Part shown: positions 13,116 through 27,500 of the stretch, in pieces | How positions within the stretch are numbered: position 1 is the stretch's first letter | Layout of the letters: every line of letters begins with the position of its first letter | Assembly (NCBI GenBank): GCA_035041965.1 | Contig: JAPYMA010002343.1 | Location: 27,882-91,881, forward strand | From: Anisakis pegreffii | Lineage: Eukaryota > Nematoda > Chromadorea > Rhabditida > Anisakidae | Reading direction: 5' to 3' | Length of the DNA: 64,000 nt | The notes under the pieces: generated by a model | What the model saw: the letters and a program-made list of their open reading frames with translations, nothing else | What the model was told of the DNA's origin: nothing | Databases searched by the model: none | Position numbers and translations under genes: made by a program

Positions 13116-16100
13116 CGACAAAATATTCACAAGACAATATGATTCAAACACTTCTTTCAGTTAGTGCTTATAAAATGCCAACCATTGTTCAATCTCGGAA
13201 TCGCTTTCCAATCGCATGCTTGAAAAACGATCATAATCGGAAGGCAACGCAATCGTGATGACGACCGATGCATCCACAGTGATAACATTACGCTTTGTGA
13301 AAAACAAAAGCCAAGTTGGCGCTGTTACGTAATGATTCGGTCGTTTATTTCCGCTCCGACGGTTGCCAACTGATGTTATTTGGTACCACTGAACTGTGAA
13401 TGGTTAATGTGCAATTCAGTCGCTAAAACAACATAAAATGCCGTCTTTTATCAAGTCTAATGATCTCGAGATTTTCCAGAACATAAATCTCCGAATCCTG
13501 TGCTAGCAATAATCCTTAGGCGATTCAATGAATCCCTATGCGACTATGGTACTTATATGATTCAAGCAATGCACTTTCGTCATAACCAAACGACTTCTTA
13601 CGGACTCACAAATGCTTTTTGGATCCTGAAACGGAATCAAATTTTCTAATTTTAAGCAAACTCCTCGATTACATAAGTCTAACACATGAGTGTGTCTAGG
13701 TATATCGCAAATTTCCAGTGTTTTCAGAGTAATTTTGTGTTCCCGATATGTTTATCAACATCACATTGTTCGTGAAAAGGTTGTCAACGGCTGCAATTTC
13801 TCAGGGAATTTCGGACTTCTATTGTTTTGTCAACAATTTATCCAAAACATGGTAGCGACGAGCTTTTCGTTTGCTTCGCAATGAGGAAAAAAAATTTGCA
13901 GTTGCAATCAGACTGAGTCCATTTGTCATGATTGTCAAAGTTTTACGAATGTCGAATCGAACATTCATTCAGAGCAAGAATTATTCAGATTCGAAGGAAT
14001 AAAATGTTTGGGTGCAGAACGTTGCTTTATTAATGTTGACGGGAGCAGATCAAAAATACGATCTCGGTGTTCGGTGCCATTTATCGTCTTCAATGTGTGC
14101 ATCGTAGGATTTCTTAACATTTCGGAAACCATTTTTGTGCCAGCAACCAAATGGACACGTGCGATTGCACACGACGGTACATGGCTAATTCAAATGCAAA
14201 ATGTTTGAAATATTATCGACATCGTACTTCATTCACGCGAACATGAGCATTTTTATGTTTTGTACAGGAATTTTATTTGGATTTCACTGTTGCTTTACGA
14301 AGCATACGTTATGAATTCCATTTGTATTGAAGAAAAAGCGATCCAACAATTCTTAATGGTAACTGTAAAGTTGTTTTTACGTTTACGTGAAAAAACCCTA
14401 ATCTGAATGCATCCAAGAATGCAAATGCATGAACATAGCCATTGCAGATGACCATCTTTAGCACTGCATGCAAACAGGGAAGGAGAAGTGGATTTATCGT
14501 ATTCATTCACTCACAACCTAACGACGAATCGAACGTGATCCACTTCACAGAAACTTACGAAAATCCTATGTTGATCTGTGAAATCGACAATTCGCTAGGA
14601 AAGAACGAGTCTAAATTAGAAAAGTAATGAGCCAAAAGCATGAACAGAATCTTGTGAAAGAGGCGAATGAATCAAAAAAGAGTTGTATGTTTCTCAAAGA
14701 AATCATACGTAATATTGTTCTTGTGATATGTTGTCTAGAAAGGATTCCATAATATCTTGTGTTGCGTTTGTCTGCTTGATATGTTCCGTTTCCGTGGTTA
14801 TGATAGTAAACTGGAAAATGCCATATCACTAGCCAATTATTTGCCCTGGTTAGACTTTTTTACTAAAATGTTGACAGTAACAGATATTTTATTTTCGATG
14901 CTCCAATTGCTCCGAGGTAGCGTGTTCTGACTGTGAACCAGTCACTGAAAAGAAATATTGTTGAGCAATTAATGTTGAAATTAATGGGCCATCTGACAGA
15001 TCGCAATGTAATTGTATCAAATTTGCACAGGTTGAAAATTGGTGCATCACATCTTTCGTGAGAATAAAGCAGAAAATCGATGGCATATCGGTTGCTATCG
15101 ACACAGTTAGATAGCTTCTCGTTCCTGACAGTCAGAATTTCAAGATCAAAATTCAAACTGCTGTAACAACTGAAGCGTTTCTAACATTCCGTTGAAAAAT
15201 GAAGCGCGAATTCTTTTCGCGATAATCGCCTACCCTTATGCCTTTCTTTTATTCGCGGTACCAAAGTATTGGCTTGAATTAAAGGTAATCCATCAATTAT
15301 ACCATTGAAAGTTTCATTAGCAACGTTATGAACTCCGTGAAGAATCGCAATTTCGACAAAAAAAAAGTTATTCGCTTCATAAACACTCGATCACAAACAG
15401 ATTCGCTTCAATGCTTTATGAAACGGTCATTTAAGCGAATCAAATTAAAAGAATGAGCGAAGTGATGGATAAAACATGATCAAATGATCACAAGGGCATT
15501 CATGCGTTCAATGATGGCACCAAAGTTGAAAAAACTCTTTGAGAAACTTTTCATTCGACAGCGCATCAGTTCAACCGTTCATTGCACAATATTGGAGTTT
15601 ATCAATTCATTTCACGCTTCGCATATTCTATTTTAGCTTTAACAGTTTGCACTTGTAGAATTCACTTGTTTTGCACTCATTCTCAAAGCCAGCATCTCTT
15701 TCTCAATAGTTGTTTCCTTCAGAAAGTTTTTGGGTGGAAAACTTCATTCAGTTCCCGAATGAATATCGTCTATGAATCAGCATTAATAGTTCGGCTATTT
15801 CATTTTCTCGAAAACAAAGAGAATAATTTGAATTTATTAGGACTCAGACGATTATCTGTCGAATTGCGAGAGTATATGATTGCTCATAAATTCTCTCTTC
15901 TAACAGGGCTGTTTTCATATTGAAGTGTAGTTCTTGAACGAATCATCAATGATTCATTGCCGATTGAAAAAAATATGCACAAGCTATCATACAAAATGAA
16001 ACGCAAAGCACTCTAACATCATGCTCGATGAATCTGATATCAAAAGTTAACAGCAGTGTGCTATTAACAGTGATGAGTTAATTTTTAAAACGAATAGTGG

Positions 16101-18429
16101 ACTGTAAAAGATAACATATTGGTAATGGATGTAACAGCAGTAATAGTTATAGCGTTAGGCACAGTAATGATAATAGTAATAGCAATGAAATTAGCAAGAA
16201 ATGAAACAATGAGAATAAGAGATAATATCGTCTTCGAATCAGCGCAATCATACTTATTAACAGTGACAAATGAGAATTGGGCGCATTTGTGGAAATGATT
16301 TCGTCTCTTTTTCATTGTAACTTCCAAAGTACACGGCGAAAAAATCATTACTTGACGCCAAGGAAAAGAGATCAGGAATCCCATGATCTCGATCAGTGAC
16401 AATTTCTAAGAACGATTAAGTAATCACAAATCATAATTTCCATCGAATTTTCACGATTAAAAAGCTCCGATATTTGAACATGATTAAGTTTATATTCATT
16501 AGCATCTGCTTTAGTGGGGCTGAAAAAACCGAATTCGTTGTTTTTTGAAAGGATCGACGCAGCTAATCTTCATCACATACATTATTTATCCGGCAATGGG
16601 TCATTAGACAAAGTGTGGAATGTTGAACAACAGATTTGATACGATGGATTTTGCAACGATTTTAATTTTTTAGAATTGCATTCATTTTGATAGCGATTTC
16701 AAGTTTGCAACTGTTGCAGATGGCAGCATCGTTATCGCGTATCTGTCTCCACATTTTGCATTATTTATATGTAGCTATGTGTTTAACAAATAGTACATTT
16801 ATGTATTCATATGGCCCCACGCGTTTCTAATTTTAGCCTAGCTAAGAACTCATATAATAATAAACATGATTTTGAATGAAGAATTTTTTGAAGATCTTCT
16901 ATGAGCACATTTGTTCCACATCACGCATTTCATTTACATTTATGTAATGCAACATTACTGCTAAGCCTGTGGAATAAACTACCAAATAAATTTGGATTAC
17001 CATCATTTGAAAGCAGAAACAAGAGCACCGAATGACAATTGATTATAAGTTATAGAAGCTAATCGGTGTCTGGGAGAAGGAATTTATCTGGGAGAAGGAA
17101 TTTTATCCGACAAAGGGAGTCAACTGCGGTTTGGTTTGACAAAACGATCGAAAATCGTATGAGATCATCAGTGTTATCATTGAGTGGTCAGTTCAGTTGA
17201 AAATTTTGAATTGAGCCGAGAAAAGATTTGTTGAGCTGTCTGCAGTGTTGTGCACGGAAAGCCAAATAATTTTGTAATAATATACGGTAAGTTTATCACG
17301 TCTAGGTCCTTGATTGTTCGCTTTTTTTCTTGTTTCTTGATTGTTCGCTCGTAGTTGAATGAGAAGAAAAGAGAACAATTTTGAAGAGAAACTGAATTTT
17401 TGAGAATTTTCCTAATTTTTTGAACAGGGCGAGATCAATATCACGAAACTACACAAATAATCGCGGGAGACAGTTAGAAGCCGAGCAAAGAGAAGAGTTC
17501 ATAACGGTGATGGAGTGATAGATGATTGCGTATCAATTCTGCTTCTGGCATTCCTTTTATGCTTTATCGTGTGCTTTCATCAAGAAAACATGAACTTATT
17601 AACGTCCCACTCACTATTGAAGAACGCTTTCATATCAGAGCAATTCTGTCATATAACGAATGAAAAGTACATGTCAAGTGAAAACTCTTCGAGTTGAATC
17701 CTTCCCATGAAAAACTTATTACCATACAATATGGCAGTTAACAACACCAAAAATCAGGGGTGTTCAGGAAATTCAACTCGATCGGAGGAAAACGTACAGC
17801 GATAGTTGTTATCAACAATGAAACATTTTTCAGTCTGATGGGAGGCGACGAATGCGAATGATCACGAATTCAATTGTAGATTGATTGCTTGAACGTCATG
17901 ATTGTGAAAGAGCACCTAAATTAACATATATGAAATGTAGTACATGCACAAACAATTGCATATCCGTGTAACCACTCTTCTGCGTCATCAACCATAAGCC
18001 AGAACGATAAACATGACATTTATGGTAGATGGAGGATGTAGTTATGAGAGATGCTCAGTTCACCTCATGACGTCGTAGTCATAACGTTACAGGTAAACAT
18101 TCCTAATGAAATTTTAACTGATTTTTCTAATTTTCCATTGGTTGAATCATACAAAATACGTGGTGGCGAATTAAGAGTTTCGCCGTGAAAATACATTCAA
18201 ACAATTTTTAATGAAGATGCGAGCAATCGAACATTTTGATGCTATGCTCAACTGATGATTGCAGGAAAAGTTGTGGGAAAGAAAAGCGTACTAATCCGAT
18301 GAGACGGTCAATGTTGTGAATTACTTACGATCAGCATAAACGGAGAAGAAAACTGTCGCGAAGTATTGCCAGTTAGCATTGAATATTGAGTAACCAATAC
18401 GCTCCCCGCCTCAACCAGTCTATTATCGG
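13116..18429. other. Gene-poor interval
   Basis: I recognise no gene. Longer open frames (15582-15923 +, 113 codons; 16085-16402 -, 105 codons) have no motif, no splice context and no homology I can name. The second runs through simple GTAATAGTAATAG-like sequence at about 16120-16200, which alone explains its openness. Confidence 0.4.
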
Positions 18430-21400
18430 CTACAAGGGTTCCACCAACAACTCATACGGATCCGCATGAATTGTTAGTTCCATCTTCTTCTCCAGCGAAT
18501 AGCTTCGTTCCGGAATTTTTCGGAATCGATATCGTTGCAAAAGAGCACAAATCACAGTGAACAATTCACATCTGGCAATACTTTCACCCATACAAATTCG
18601 CTTCCCTAGGCCGTACAAATAGAGACCGTGCATTTTTCTGAAGGACAACTCGTCATTGTCGTCCAGGAATCGTTCTGGCTTAAACGCATGCGGGTCTGAA
18701 ACAATTGCTCATTTGATTGCCGTTTTCCAATTGTTGTTGCTACTGCAAATTTCGAACGTCTATCTCGATTAGATAACCGTTGTTGAAAGAGTGAAATTCA
18801 ACGAAAGGGACAAAAAACGATAGCAGTCTTCGTCGACCAACTGAAACTAGCTGACAGATTAATCATTCCAAAGTATTTCAATTTCTAGTCAGCACCAACC
18901 GCTTAAATAATTCAGATTGTGACGCATTTCAAAAAGGAAAAACTTTGATGCATTTTTAATGCAGACAGCTGATATTATTTATGAATCGCAACAATCAAAA
19001 ATGGAATTACATCGCTGTCTACATTGAATGTCATGCAGCAATGTATTCATTCGTCGTAAACGTAAAGTTTTTAGCGCAGAAGCATCTTCGTATGATGCGA
19101 AAGGAAGGTTTTTAGAAAGAAGTGGAAGAAATCAAGAGAAAAGTGAAGCTCGCCTCGGAAGCAATTCGGATCGACCAATGTTGAGTACAGATTCATCAGA
19201 ATAGTTGAATTAGCCGGTACATAATAGCCATCAAGAGTGGTGGCGTGGTAATTCCTATAAAATGCTTTATGAAATCGACCATTTCAATAACCGCAAAATT
19301 AGTTCTCATAGTAAACTTTCATAAAACCTTCCTTTCTCCTTTAGTGAACAAAATGGAAATCAGTTATGGGAATACTTTCTTGGGGGATAACATGGAATGT
19401 CTCGGAAATTCTTCACTGTCAACTGATAAATGATTAGAAGGCGTTCTCTGCGACTAGCGTACGACTTCTTGAAAATACATATTTCTTCTGGAAAGAGTAG
19501 GGCTTGCTCTCAGCATTCGTCCCGTGAGTCATCGGTTCGCGATCGTTCAAACTGTTGCTATGCCAAAGTTGTAAAATATTTTCACCTGTGAAAAACACTA
19601 AACGGTGCAATATTCGCGCATCGCTGCACCTCAAAAACCGTTGCTTCTACATATGGAAGATGGACTCGATCCGACCAACGTACTCGACTTTCAGTACCGA
19701 ACTGAAAGTACTCCACGATTGAAGGAAACGTCACAAATAGAGCTCGGAAGGTTATGAATATTAATCGCTGAATTTCAGTGAGGATATATGACCAATGAAC
19801 ACAGAAACTGGTTCAATTCATACATTTCAGAAACTGCTTGATAGTGGCTTCTGTCCTGAAGTAACGAACTTAGGCAGATTTTGTGTGAGAAACAAACACA
19901 AAAACGCTCGCACAGGCAGAATGTAATTCACGAACCTTGGCAAGAATTTGCTGACGACACTTTTGTTGGACCTGAGGATGCTCGATGAAGTAGAGGAATG
20001 CCCATCCGAATGTGTTGCATTCAGTTTGAATTGCAGCAAAGAACATCTCAGTCATGAGCATTGCAATCCTATCTTCATTGAAATTACGTTGCTCGATAAC
20101 AGTGGCCGATCTGTCCGATCGAACCTCATCTAACTTTCGCAGTAACACACTCGTCAAATCGCTCTTTGATTCATCCTTATAATCTATAATCAGACCGACT
20201 GAAAGCCGCCGACAACTCAAAATTTCGATTTGTCTCAGGCTCATACTCGGACTGAGCTTCAAACTAACATCTCGACTTAAGCTAATATCTTGTTTTAGAC
20301 ATATCTTGCTTGAGCAATGCCCGACACCGTTTTAGCCCGAATGTGGACACTTGTCAGCTAGTCTTACCCGGGTAAGGATTCCGATTTCCCGTACGTTTTG
20401 GCAGTGAATCATATTTTATTAGTGCGTTGAGTTAGCAACGAATCAAATTCAGTCCTCAGCTAAACGATCCTCAATGACAAACTTACGATACCTGTTGGAT
20501 TCCTCACTCAAATATGTACAGAACGATTCCAAAAAAATTTACGGAATTTAACACTTCGATAAGCGATTGAACCTTGTGATTGCAGCCGTTGTTCAAGCTC
20601 ATCCCTCATCATTTGATGCACTTCTGCGGCTTGCTTTTTCATTTTCCAGTAGCCGAATCCATCAGGAGGTGCGTATCGCAACCACGGCAGAAACGTCAAC
20701 GGTGCAGTCCGTTCCATCAAGGTTAGTGTGCGTTGAAGCCACAATGAATTTTGCCTGGAAACTTTGTTGCCGAGTTCTGAATGCTTGGCCCTTCATAGCC
20801 TTGGATTACGTGAATTGGCCAGGCTATCAGACGTTTGTAACATTGCTGGCCAAAATGCTCGCGTTTCCTTTCGCACCGTTCTAACCCTAATTGACGCCAC
20901 TCCGCTGGCTAGGCGAGCAGGCCTACCGATGATCAACTAGTTAATTACTCGGTTGTGTTCAGTTGGCTCTTCCTACTAACCATAAATAGCTGCTGATGCA
21001 ATCCTTCATAGCTCCCAAAGAACGACGGCTAACTCATAAGTGTCGAATAAACCTGATCGAAATATTCGCTACATTTCGTTTGATGACCATAAAATCTTGC
21101 GCCCTCTCTGCTCGTCATCAATATTCGATATCAATTTATTTTGCGGAATTTTGTTAACGTTAACTTAGATCCTTATGAAGGTTATCAGACTCATTATTGC
21201 TTGCAGCTTTTCGAGTGCAGTTTATGAAATTCGAACAAACACTCATCTGTTAACGTTTCCTTCCAAAAATGCGTTGCTTTATCACAAAACGCATGCAATG
21301 TGCTGACGAACGCTTACGCAGTTTTAGCTAAAACTGTGTTTTTTTTCATAATCATCCCACAACCTTATTCCGACTAACAGCACTCGTAAATTTAATCCAT

Positions 21401-24400
21401 GAGTTATTATTGTCCGCATCGAGCGGATGGTTTTTGCACGCATGAATCTTCTTCACAGTAATACAGCATGAGATTTGCATGTGATTGTTTGATGACTGAA
21501 TATATGCATCGTAAAATGCACGATTGGAGACGAATTTTTACAACAATATTCCAACTATCGCCATTATGATCAGATGGTGATCAAATTACAATTGTACCGT
21601 GCAATTATTATCAAAATTATTGTAGAATTAATATAATTATTGCGTTGTACTGTAAAATTCAAATGACAGTGAGAAATTAACTATTATATGATTACAAAAA
21701 TTTCGTTAGAAATTGTGAAAAACTATTTTGTTGAGATTCTATTGTAACTATTGCGAAGGCATTATTGGCCTATGAATTTTAAATTTCTGGATTAAACTGA
21801 TAAATAATCAGTGAATAACAATCAAAAAATGATTTTTGAATGAGTGGTTTGCACTAGACAGTAGTGTAGCTATTTTCATTAATTGTTTCTGTCTCTCTTA
21901 TTATGTCCCATGAAGCCCTCATCATTCACCCACCTGTTATTCTGTCTTTACCATTGACTGATCTATGATTTTTTTCGTTATTTCATTATTTCTAATCAGG
22001 TGACTTTGCCTTGTTCTCGCCAAAATTTGCGAAGATTCCTACATTCCTTACTGACTGATTACCGATTTAACTGTAAATTTGACGATGATCGCAACTGACG
22101 AGTGATCAATCTCAACATAACTTATCATCGCGTATTTCCATGACTATTTGCGTGGTGACAGACTAATCGCTTTTCATGAAAAAATGTTCTCATGCAGTTT
22201 TTCTAGCTGATTCTAACGCTTTTCCTCTAAAATTTCGTCACAGATTCAATGACGATTTCATGACGGATTTGTGCTGTGAGTAAGTCGAAAAGCTGCCAGC
22301 TGAATGCAGAAACGTACTTGAATTCTAACGATCCATGCGGATACGTTCGACCGAATAAGAACGATGTTAACACGTTTCCAACCACATAGAATACAGTTTG
22401 TTCGATATCCAGATGTGTTTCACCTCGCTGAAGTTTCGCGTCGATTGAATCGATCATATTTTGAATCTCTCGAATGAGAGCCACTTGAATTCCGCCACGT
22501 GCATCACCAATCTCTGCAATGATTCGCATGTCCCTCCCTTACACCAAAAACAAAAACTAACGAAGAATATGTATGACCATTGTCATATTTGCATTGGAAC
22601 GGAATGTTGATAGTTCACGGATTACACTGCATTATGATTGTTTCAATATTTCAAGGAAATGTGGTTCCACTATCAAATTCAAGAAATAACAACAACTGAA
22701 CATAACCACGTAATAATTCTCTACAAAAGGCATCCCGAAAGTGCATTCATTGCGCACTTAAAGAGCATTTCGAGTTTCAATTCGTTTAGAATTTTTCGCA
22801 GTCTACTGATTTTATACATCCTTGATCACTGAACTTCACTGTGTTGGTTCAGATGAATGCATAAGACTGTGTCTACTCGAACAATTAGTGTCTGCATAGA
22901 GAGCTTCATCTATCATCTGTTCATGTCATTCGGCCTTTATAAGAAATCAAACACGTTTTGCTTTTTTAGTGGCTGTGGTTTGATGAAGTCTGATACCGTA
23001 GTAAGAAGTTGTGAAAGAGAAATTCTGAGTGTTGTTTTCGAATTTGTTCTTGTTCCTATTGGAGGAAATGAAATGAACTATTTCACAAAAATCTGATCAA
23101 TCGTTTTCATTATCCAAAATTCAATTAACCATCGATAGTTCGAATGTAGTATGAAAAGAGGAATGAACTTGGAATGAAATTCACAATACGAATGCGAACA
23201 GCGCACATACTTTGTCGAAGATATTTGCTGAGGAATTTTCGCATTTCGGTGCTCTCGTCTCCGTCGCTTATGATATGGCCTCGACCCCAGCATGACTCGT
23301 GCACAAACAGCGTTGGTCGACCCGAAAAATTATCCGCTTGCTTCAAGAAAGCATCTCGCATAAGACGAGCCCTGAAAGAACAATACACCTAACACAGTCA
23401 GCTTCAATTTGAAATGTGTCCGATGGCAAGATGCTGCAAATCAAGCTGTTCTCCTTGTTTGCGAGAGAAAACAGCGAGGGCATAAATCATCACTCAGCTT
23501 TAGTGAATCAATTACGTAAGGCAGTGCAAATCAAAAGATGGAGTTAGAGATCTATCATGTGCAATGGTTTTGGTCTCAACACTACACCGAGCGCATCTGC
23601 ACTGCAGCGCAAAATGAACAGTCAGTCCACAAAAGGCAAGCTGAAGTGATGATGAGGAGCAGAAATCATAAGACTATGAAAACGTTTTGATTATGAAAGG
23701 ATTCGAGATAAACGCTGACTGCTCGAACACCTTGAGATAACGATGACTCGTTGAGTACCAAAGAAAACGCTAAAAATGTCGCCGTATTCTCGTGACCAGT
23801 AGTCTATTGTTTCGAACGGTTTCACGGAATTCAACCTCCACAAATGTCCAATAACGGGTAAACGACCATATGGAGCTGAAAATTTACGTAGATCCGGTAG
23901 GAATGCACGTTCACTGCACTCATACATATTATTGCCTTCGAAGGCCTTTCAATTGAGGGAAGGAAGGCTCTGATAACCACGAATCTTTCAAGAATACAAG
24001 CCCGCGGTTGATGATGCACTAAAATGGTGGTTCAAATGATTACGGAAGTAAAAATAGAAGGGCCCAATGAAAGCGGTGTCTGATAGAAAAAGAATGCTGC
24101 ATTTGAAGGAATTACTCCAATTATGGCAAAATTTCTGGCTTTCTGAATAATTAGCGCAGTATGGGACGATGTTCTTATAGCAGTGATTATTTGCCCTTGC
24201 ATGTGCATGCGAGTGACATGGAATATGTCAAGATGTATCTTAGTCAAGCAGGTTTGTTGAGGGTAGCGCTCTACGCTGAACGTTGACGAAACGGCCAGAT
24301 TAGTTTGATTCTTCGTTACTTACATAAGGAAGCTAGAGGAGGATTGTTGCGGAGAATATTATTTTTTGTGAAGATGCGTACTGGGTGGTAGCTGAAGATG

Positions 24401-24472
24401 TTTTGCGTCGGGTCGATAAGTGAGAAGCCTCCATAGACAATATATCACAAATAGAAGCACCAAAACAAGCAT
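18430..24472 (-). CDS. Cytochrome P450, microsomal, CYP2-clan-like, nine exons
   Basis: A membrane-anchored haem monooxygenase of the endoplasmic reticulum. Exons, minus strand: 24472-24382, 23875-23731, 23371-23211, 22513-22318, 20754-20573, 20183-19936, 19701-19586, 19254-19154, 18695-18430. All nine phases agree; total 501 aa, normal for the family. Residues 1-18 are a hydrophobic anchor (MLVLVLLFVIYCLW), followed by LPPTPYGRLPVIGHL. QADNFSGRP lies in exon 3. The I-helix is AAIQTECNT at 308-316, the K-helix ExxR is E365-R368 (EATVFEVQR), PERF starts at 420, and the haem loop is YGLGKRICMG with ligand Cys448. An upstream in-frame ATG at 24574 would add 34 residues. Oddities: Q replaces the usual acidic residue of the I-helix, Tyr replaces Phe in the haem motif, and intron 8 is GC-AG (donor GAG|GCGAGC at 19153). 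Substrate unknown. Confidence 0.95.
20806..20921 (+). repeat. Interspersed repeat, copy 1 (in P450 intron 4)
   Basis: About 115 bp running from TTACGTGAATTGGCCAGG to CTGGCTAGGCGAGCAGG is repeated at 31676-31790 with about ten differences. It lies just upstream of P450 exon 5. The inner TGGCCAGG...TTGCTGGCCA part is partly self-complementary, so a MITE or SINE-like element is possible; class not determined. Confidence 0.7.
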
Positions 24473-24574
24473 GATGAATGCTCTACAACGCAGGATTCCA
24501 GCGATGGAACAGAGCCAGAACCCGATAGTCAGCACGCTGAAATAGACAAATCTTGTCGTTAGGTGGTAAATCAT

Positions 24575-27500
24575 CCGTAACACAACACCTACTTATCCGC
24601 TCGTAATGATCACTCTGAAAGTTTGTTTTCCAAGGATCATGATCGTTCGTTGGCAAGCGACGAAATTTTTATAAAAATGGAATAGTGAAGGCAGCAACTG
24701 AGGAATAACACCGACCAAGGAACATCAGTGACTAGGGAATCTTTAGGTTCCGTTCAGTTATGAGGAGTTTTTCTTCGCTACAGCTGAATTCATTGATAAT
24801 TGAAAGAGAATGCAAAACACTGCATTTCATCAAGAAAACGACGGTGTAATGATGAACTAATGATAATAAATGATTTTTTTTCTCAACAATCAATTCAACC
24901 TGATTGGAAAGTATCAGACCATGTGCACATTTATATGATTCGAATCAAGACGAAGGGTGTGGTGGGTTACTGAATTTTTTTGTTGCATTAACTACCTTTC
25001 ACTACATCAGTTTTTACACTATATCGATGATGGCTGCATATTGAACAGCTCACTCCAACGAATATCGATATTCGTTTGATGATAGCCTATACCCAAATTG
25101 GCACGTTCATATCTAAATTCCCAACCTCCCGTTCAACATCCATCTTTAATCGTTAATGAAGTTGAATATAATTGATGAGTCTACCCGGTCCGTTCAGCTA
25201 ATCTAAATTTTTCAACTGCACTGAACTCGTCATGATGACGATAGCCGTTCGCACTGAATGTGTGTATACCACCATGTTTGACTCAGTTTAATGTTGATGA
25301 TTATGTGGCATGTTTCAGGCATGTTATATTCAAGTGATTTCAGGTAAACTATTCAAAGGTATTACATTGGCTTGAAACCTATATAAATACCGCACAAAAG
25401 TTCATTATTGATCTTTCATCCTATCAATACAACGGCCACTCATAGCTTAACAACAGCGAGTAAATTAAGAGCGAAAAGCAAAAAAATTGATGATGTGAAG
25501 AATGAATTTTCAAATGATTATCATTAGTCGAAAGTGCAAATCTTCGACTACTTTTCTTTGACAGACAGATGACGCTAAAAAAGTTGACACATTAATTTGC
25601 ACGTAATCTGTGTATGAAGGCAACAAATTCTTCAATTCAAGCTTTACTTTTGCGATGAAATTCATCAACACTGCAGCGGGCATGTGACTGAAAACGAACT
25701 GACAACCAAAAAAAAATCGCTTGGTGGCGAAATCGTTGGCCAGTTTCTTTGCGATAAACATTACTCCTGTTTAAGGCATCTACTGTTTTCGTCAATAAAT
25801 CGAATCTCTCGATATCAACTCCGAAAAAAGCCACATCAAAATCATCATGGCTGTGTGTGACACGATGGACGACGTTCCAAGATTTTATTCTATTTTTGCG
25901 TTGAACGTTTTTGGAATGAAAACTCAAGAACTGGAAGCTTTCTTTCACTTAAAATTTTGTGACATGTGACTGCAGAGCATCGCCCCAACATGCGATTTTT
26001 CTACTGCACAAAAAAACATGTGACGCTTAGCAATCTGATTTGTTCTAAAGATTCCTTGTCTGTGTTCATTTAAGAAAGGAACTTTTCTGATGTTGAAAGT
26101 TTTTAGAAAGGAACTTTCTGAGGATGCCAGTTGGCCAGTGCTTGCTCTCACGATGCTTCCGTGAAGTACAACTTTATTTCATGGATATCAATGAGTAGGT
26201 GATTTCTTCGCTTTCAGATGGAACAGAAATTTCATAATTGTGAAATAATGATTCCAAAACATGCTTATTTTGCTATAATTAAGGTGAGAATGAGAAAATA
26301 TTTTAATGTTAGTACTCCATCCACATCATACATTCTCAGGATAGCTTTCTCGGTTGCCGTCCATCATGCAGCCATTGAACTACAGCTCAAGATATCAATA
26401 GTCACCCACATGAAATGCATTCATAATAGCGCAATATGGCAGCTTTTTGCATCAGAATGATAAAAGAATTTGATTCTCACGAGTATGCAATACGATAGTA
26501 ATAATGAAATGGCAAGGTTGAACGTTAAAAAAAAACACTTCCGACAATATCATTTCTTATGTTCTTTCATCATTATGTCACATTGTTAGGCATCCAAAAG
26601 TGTTGAATAGAAAACACACAGAGATAATAAATAAACATGGCTACAGTATCTCAACTGAGCAGTAGACTGAAAAGTCTAGAAAATGATAGTTTTGCTGTGG
26701 CTAACTTGCATCATTAGTTTGCATTTTCTCTTCTTTTTATAATAATATTAGCTGTTATCGATGTTGCTAATGCACTTTCCAAAGTCACTGATATGATTTG
26801 TGCAAATGCATTCAGATTGTACGCGTCCGTCACCTTCACAAACACATTCAAATCTTATGTATCGCTTTTGCAAATGCATTGCAATCTTAAACGCTTGAAA
26901 TATGTCGTATCACATCATGCAGTTCACATCTGCCCATCGCGATTTGCAGCTTTATCTTAATTCCTGCATGAAATTGACACGAAGCAGTTTTTGTTGATTG
27001 TTTTCATCAAAAAAACAAATTGCTAGACGCAGCAGCTGTACACCAGAAATACTGCAAATTTTCGCAACATAACAACACGGAACCCATTTGGAGGTCAAAT
27101 TTTGCGAAACTGAATCAAGTGTGTTCTGAGACACCGATGGGAGCAATTTGAATGAATCAAACTTCGCTACTCCTAAGTGGAACGGAATATGCCACCCATT
27201 GAATGTCATCAGGACAAATTGCTTCTGCCTTCAAGGAGGAAAAATTTCAATTCTGATCGAAACATTTTTTCAGAGTTTCAACGATCCTTCGAATGAGCGT
27301 CGATGGAACTTACAAGTACATATTGAATATTGTATATTGAGTATATATTGAAGGAATAACATTTCATATTGGATTTGTCACGAAAAGAGTATATATTGAA
27401 GGAATAACGATGGAAAGGGATTGCTTATAGGTGCTATATCACCATAAATAATCAGATCACTTACAGAAGTTGAAGTAATTCATCGAGTGATCTAATATCC

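Noticed and set aside
15582..15923. 113-codon plus-strand ORF
   Set aside because: No recognisable domain, no promoter or splice context, composition consistent with chance in AT-rich DNA.
16085..16402. 105-codon minus-strand ORF with many Ile/Thr/Ala
   Set aside because: Derived from simple TAATAG-like sequence; no other support.
25510..26151. Minus-strand frames with HSHDDFD as an alpha-mannosidase-like relic
   Set aside because: Only the HSHDD string fits; the surrounding residues and order of motifs do not match glycosyl hydrolase family 38.
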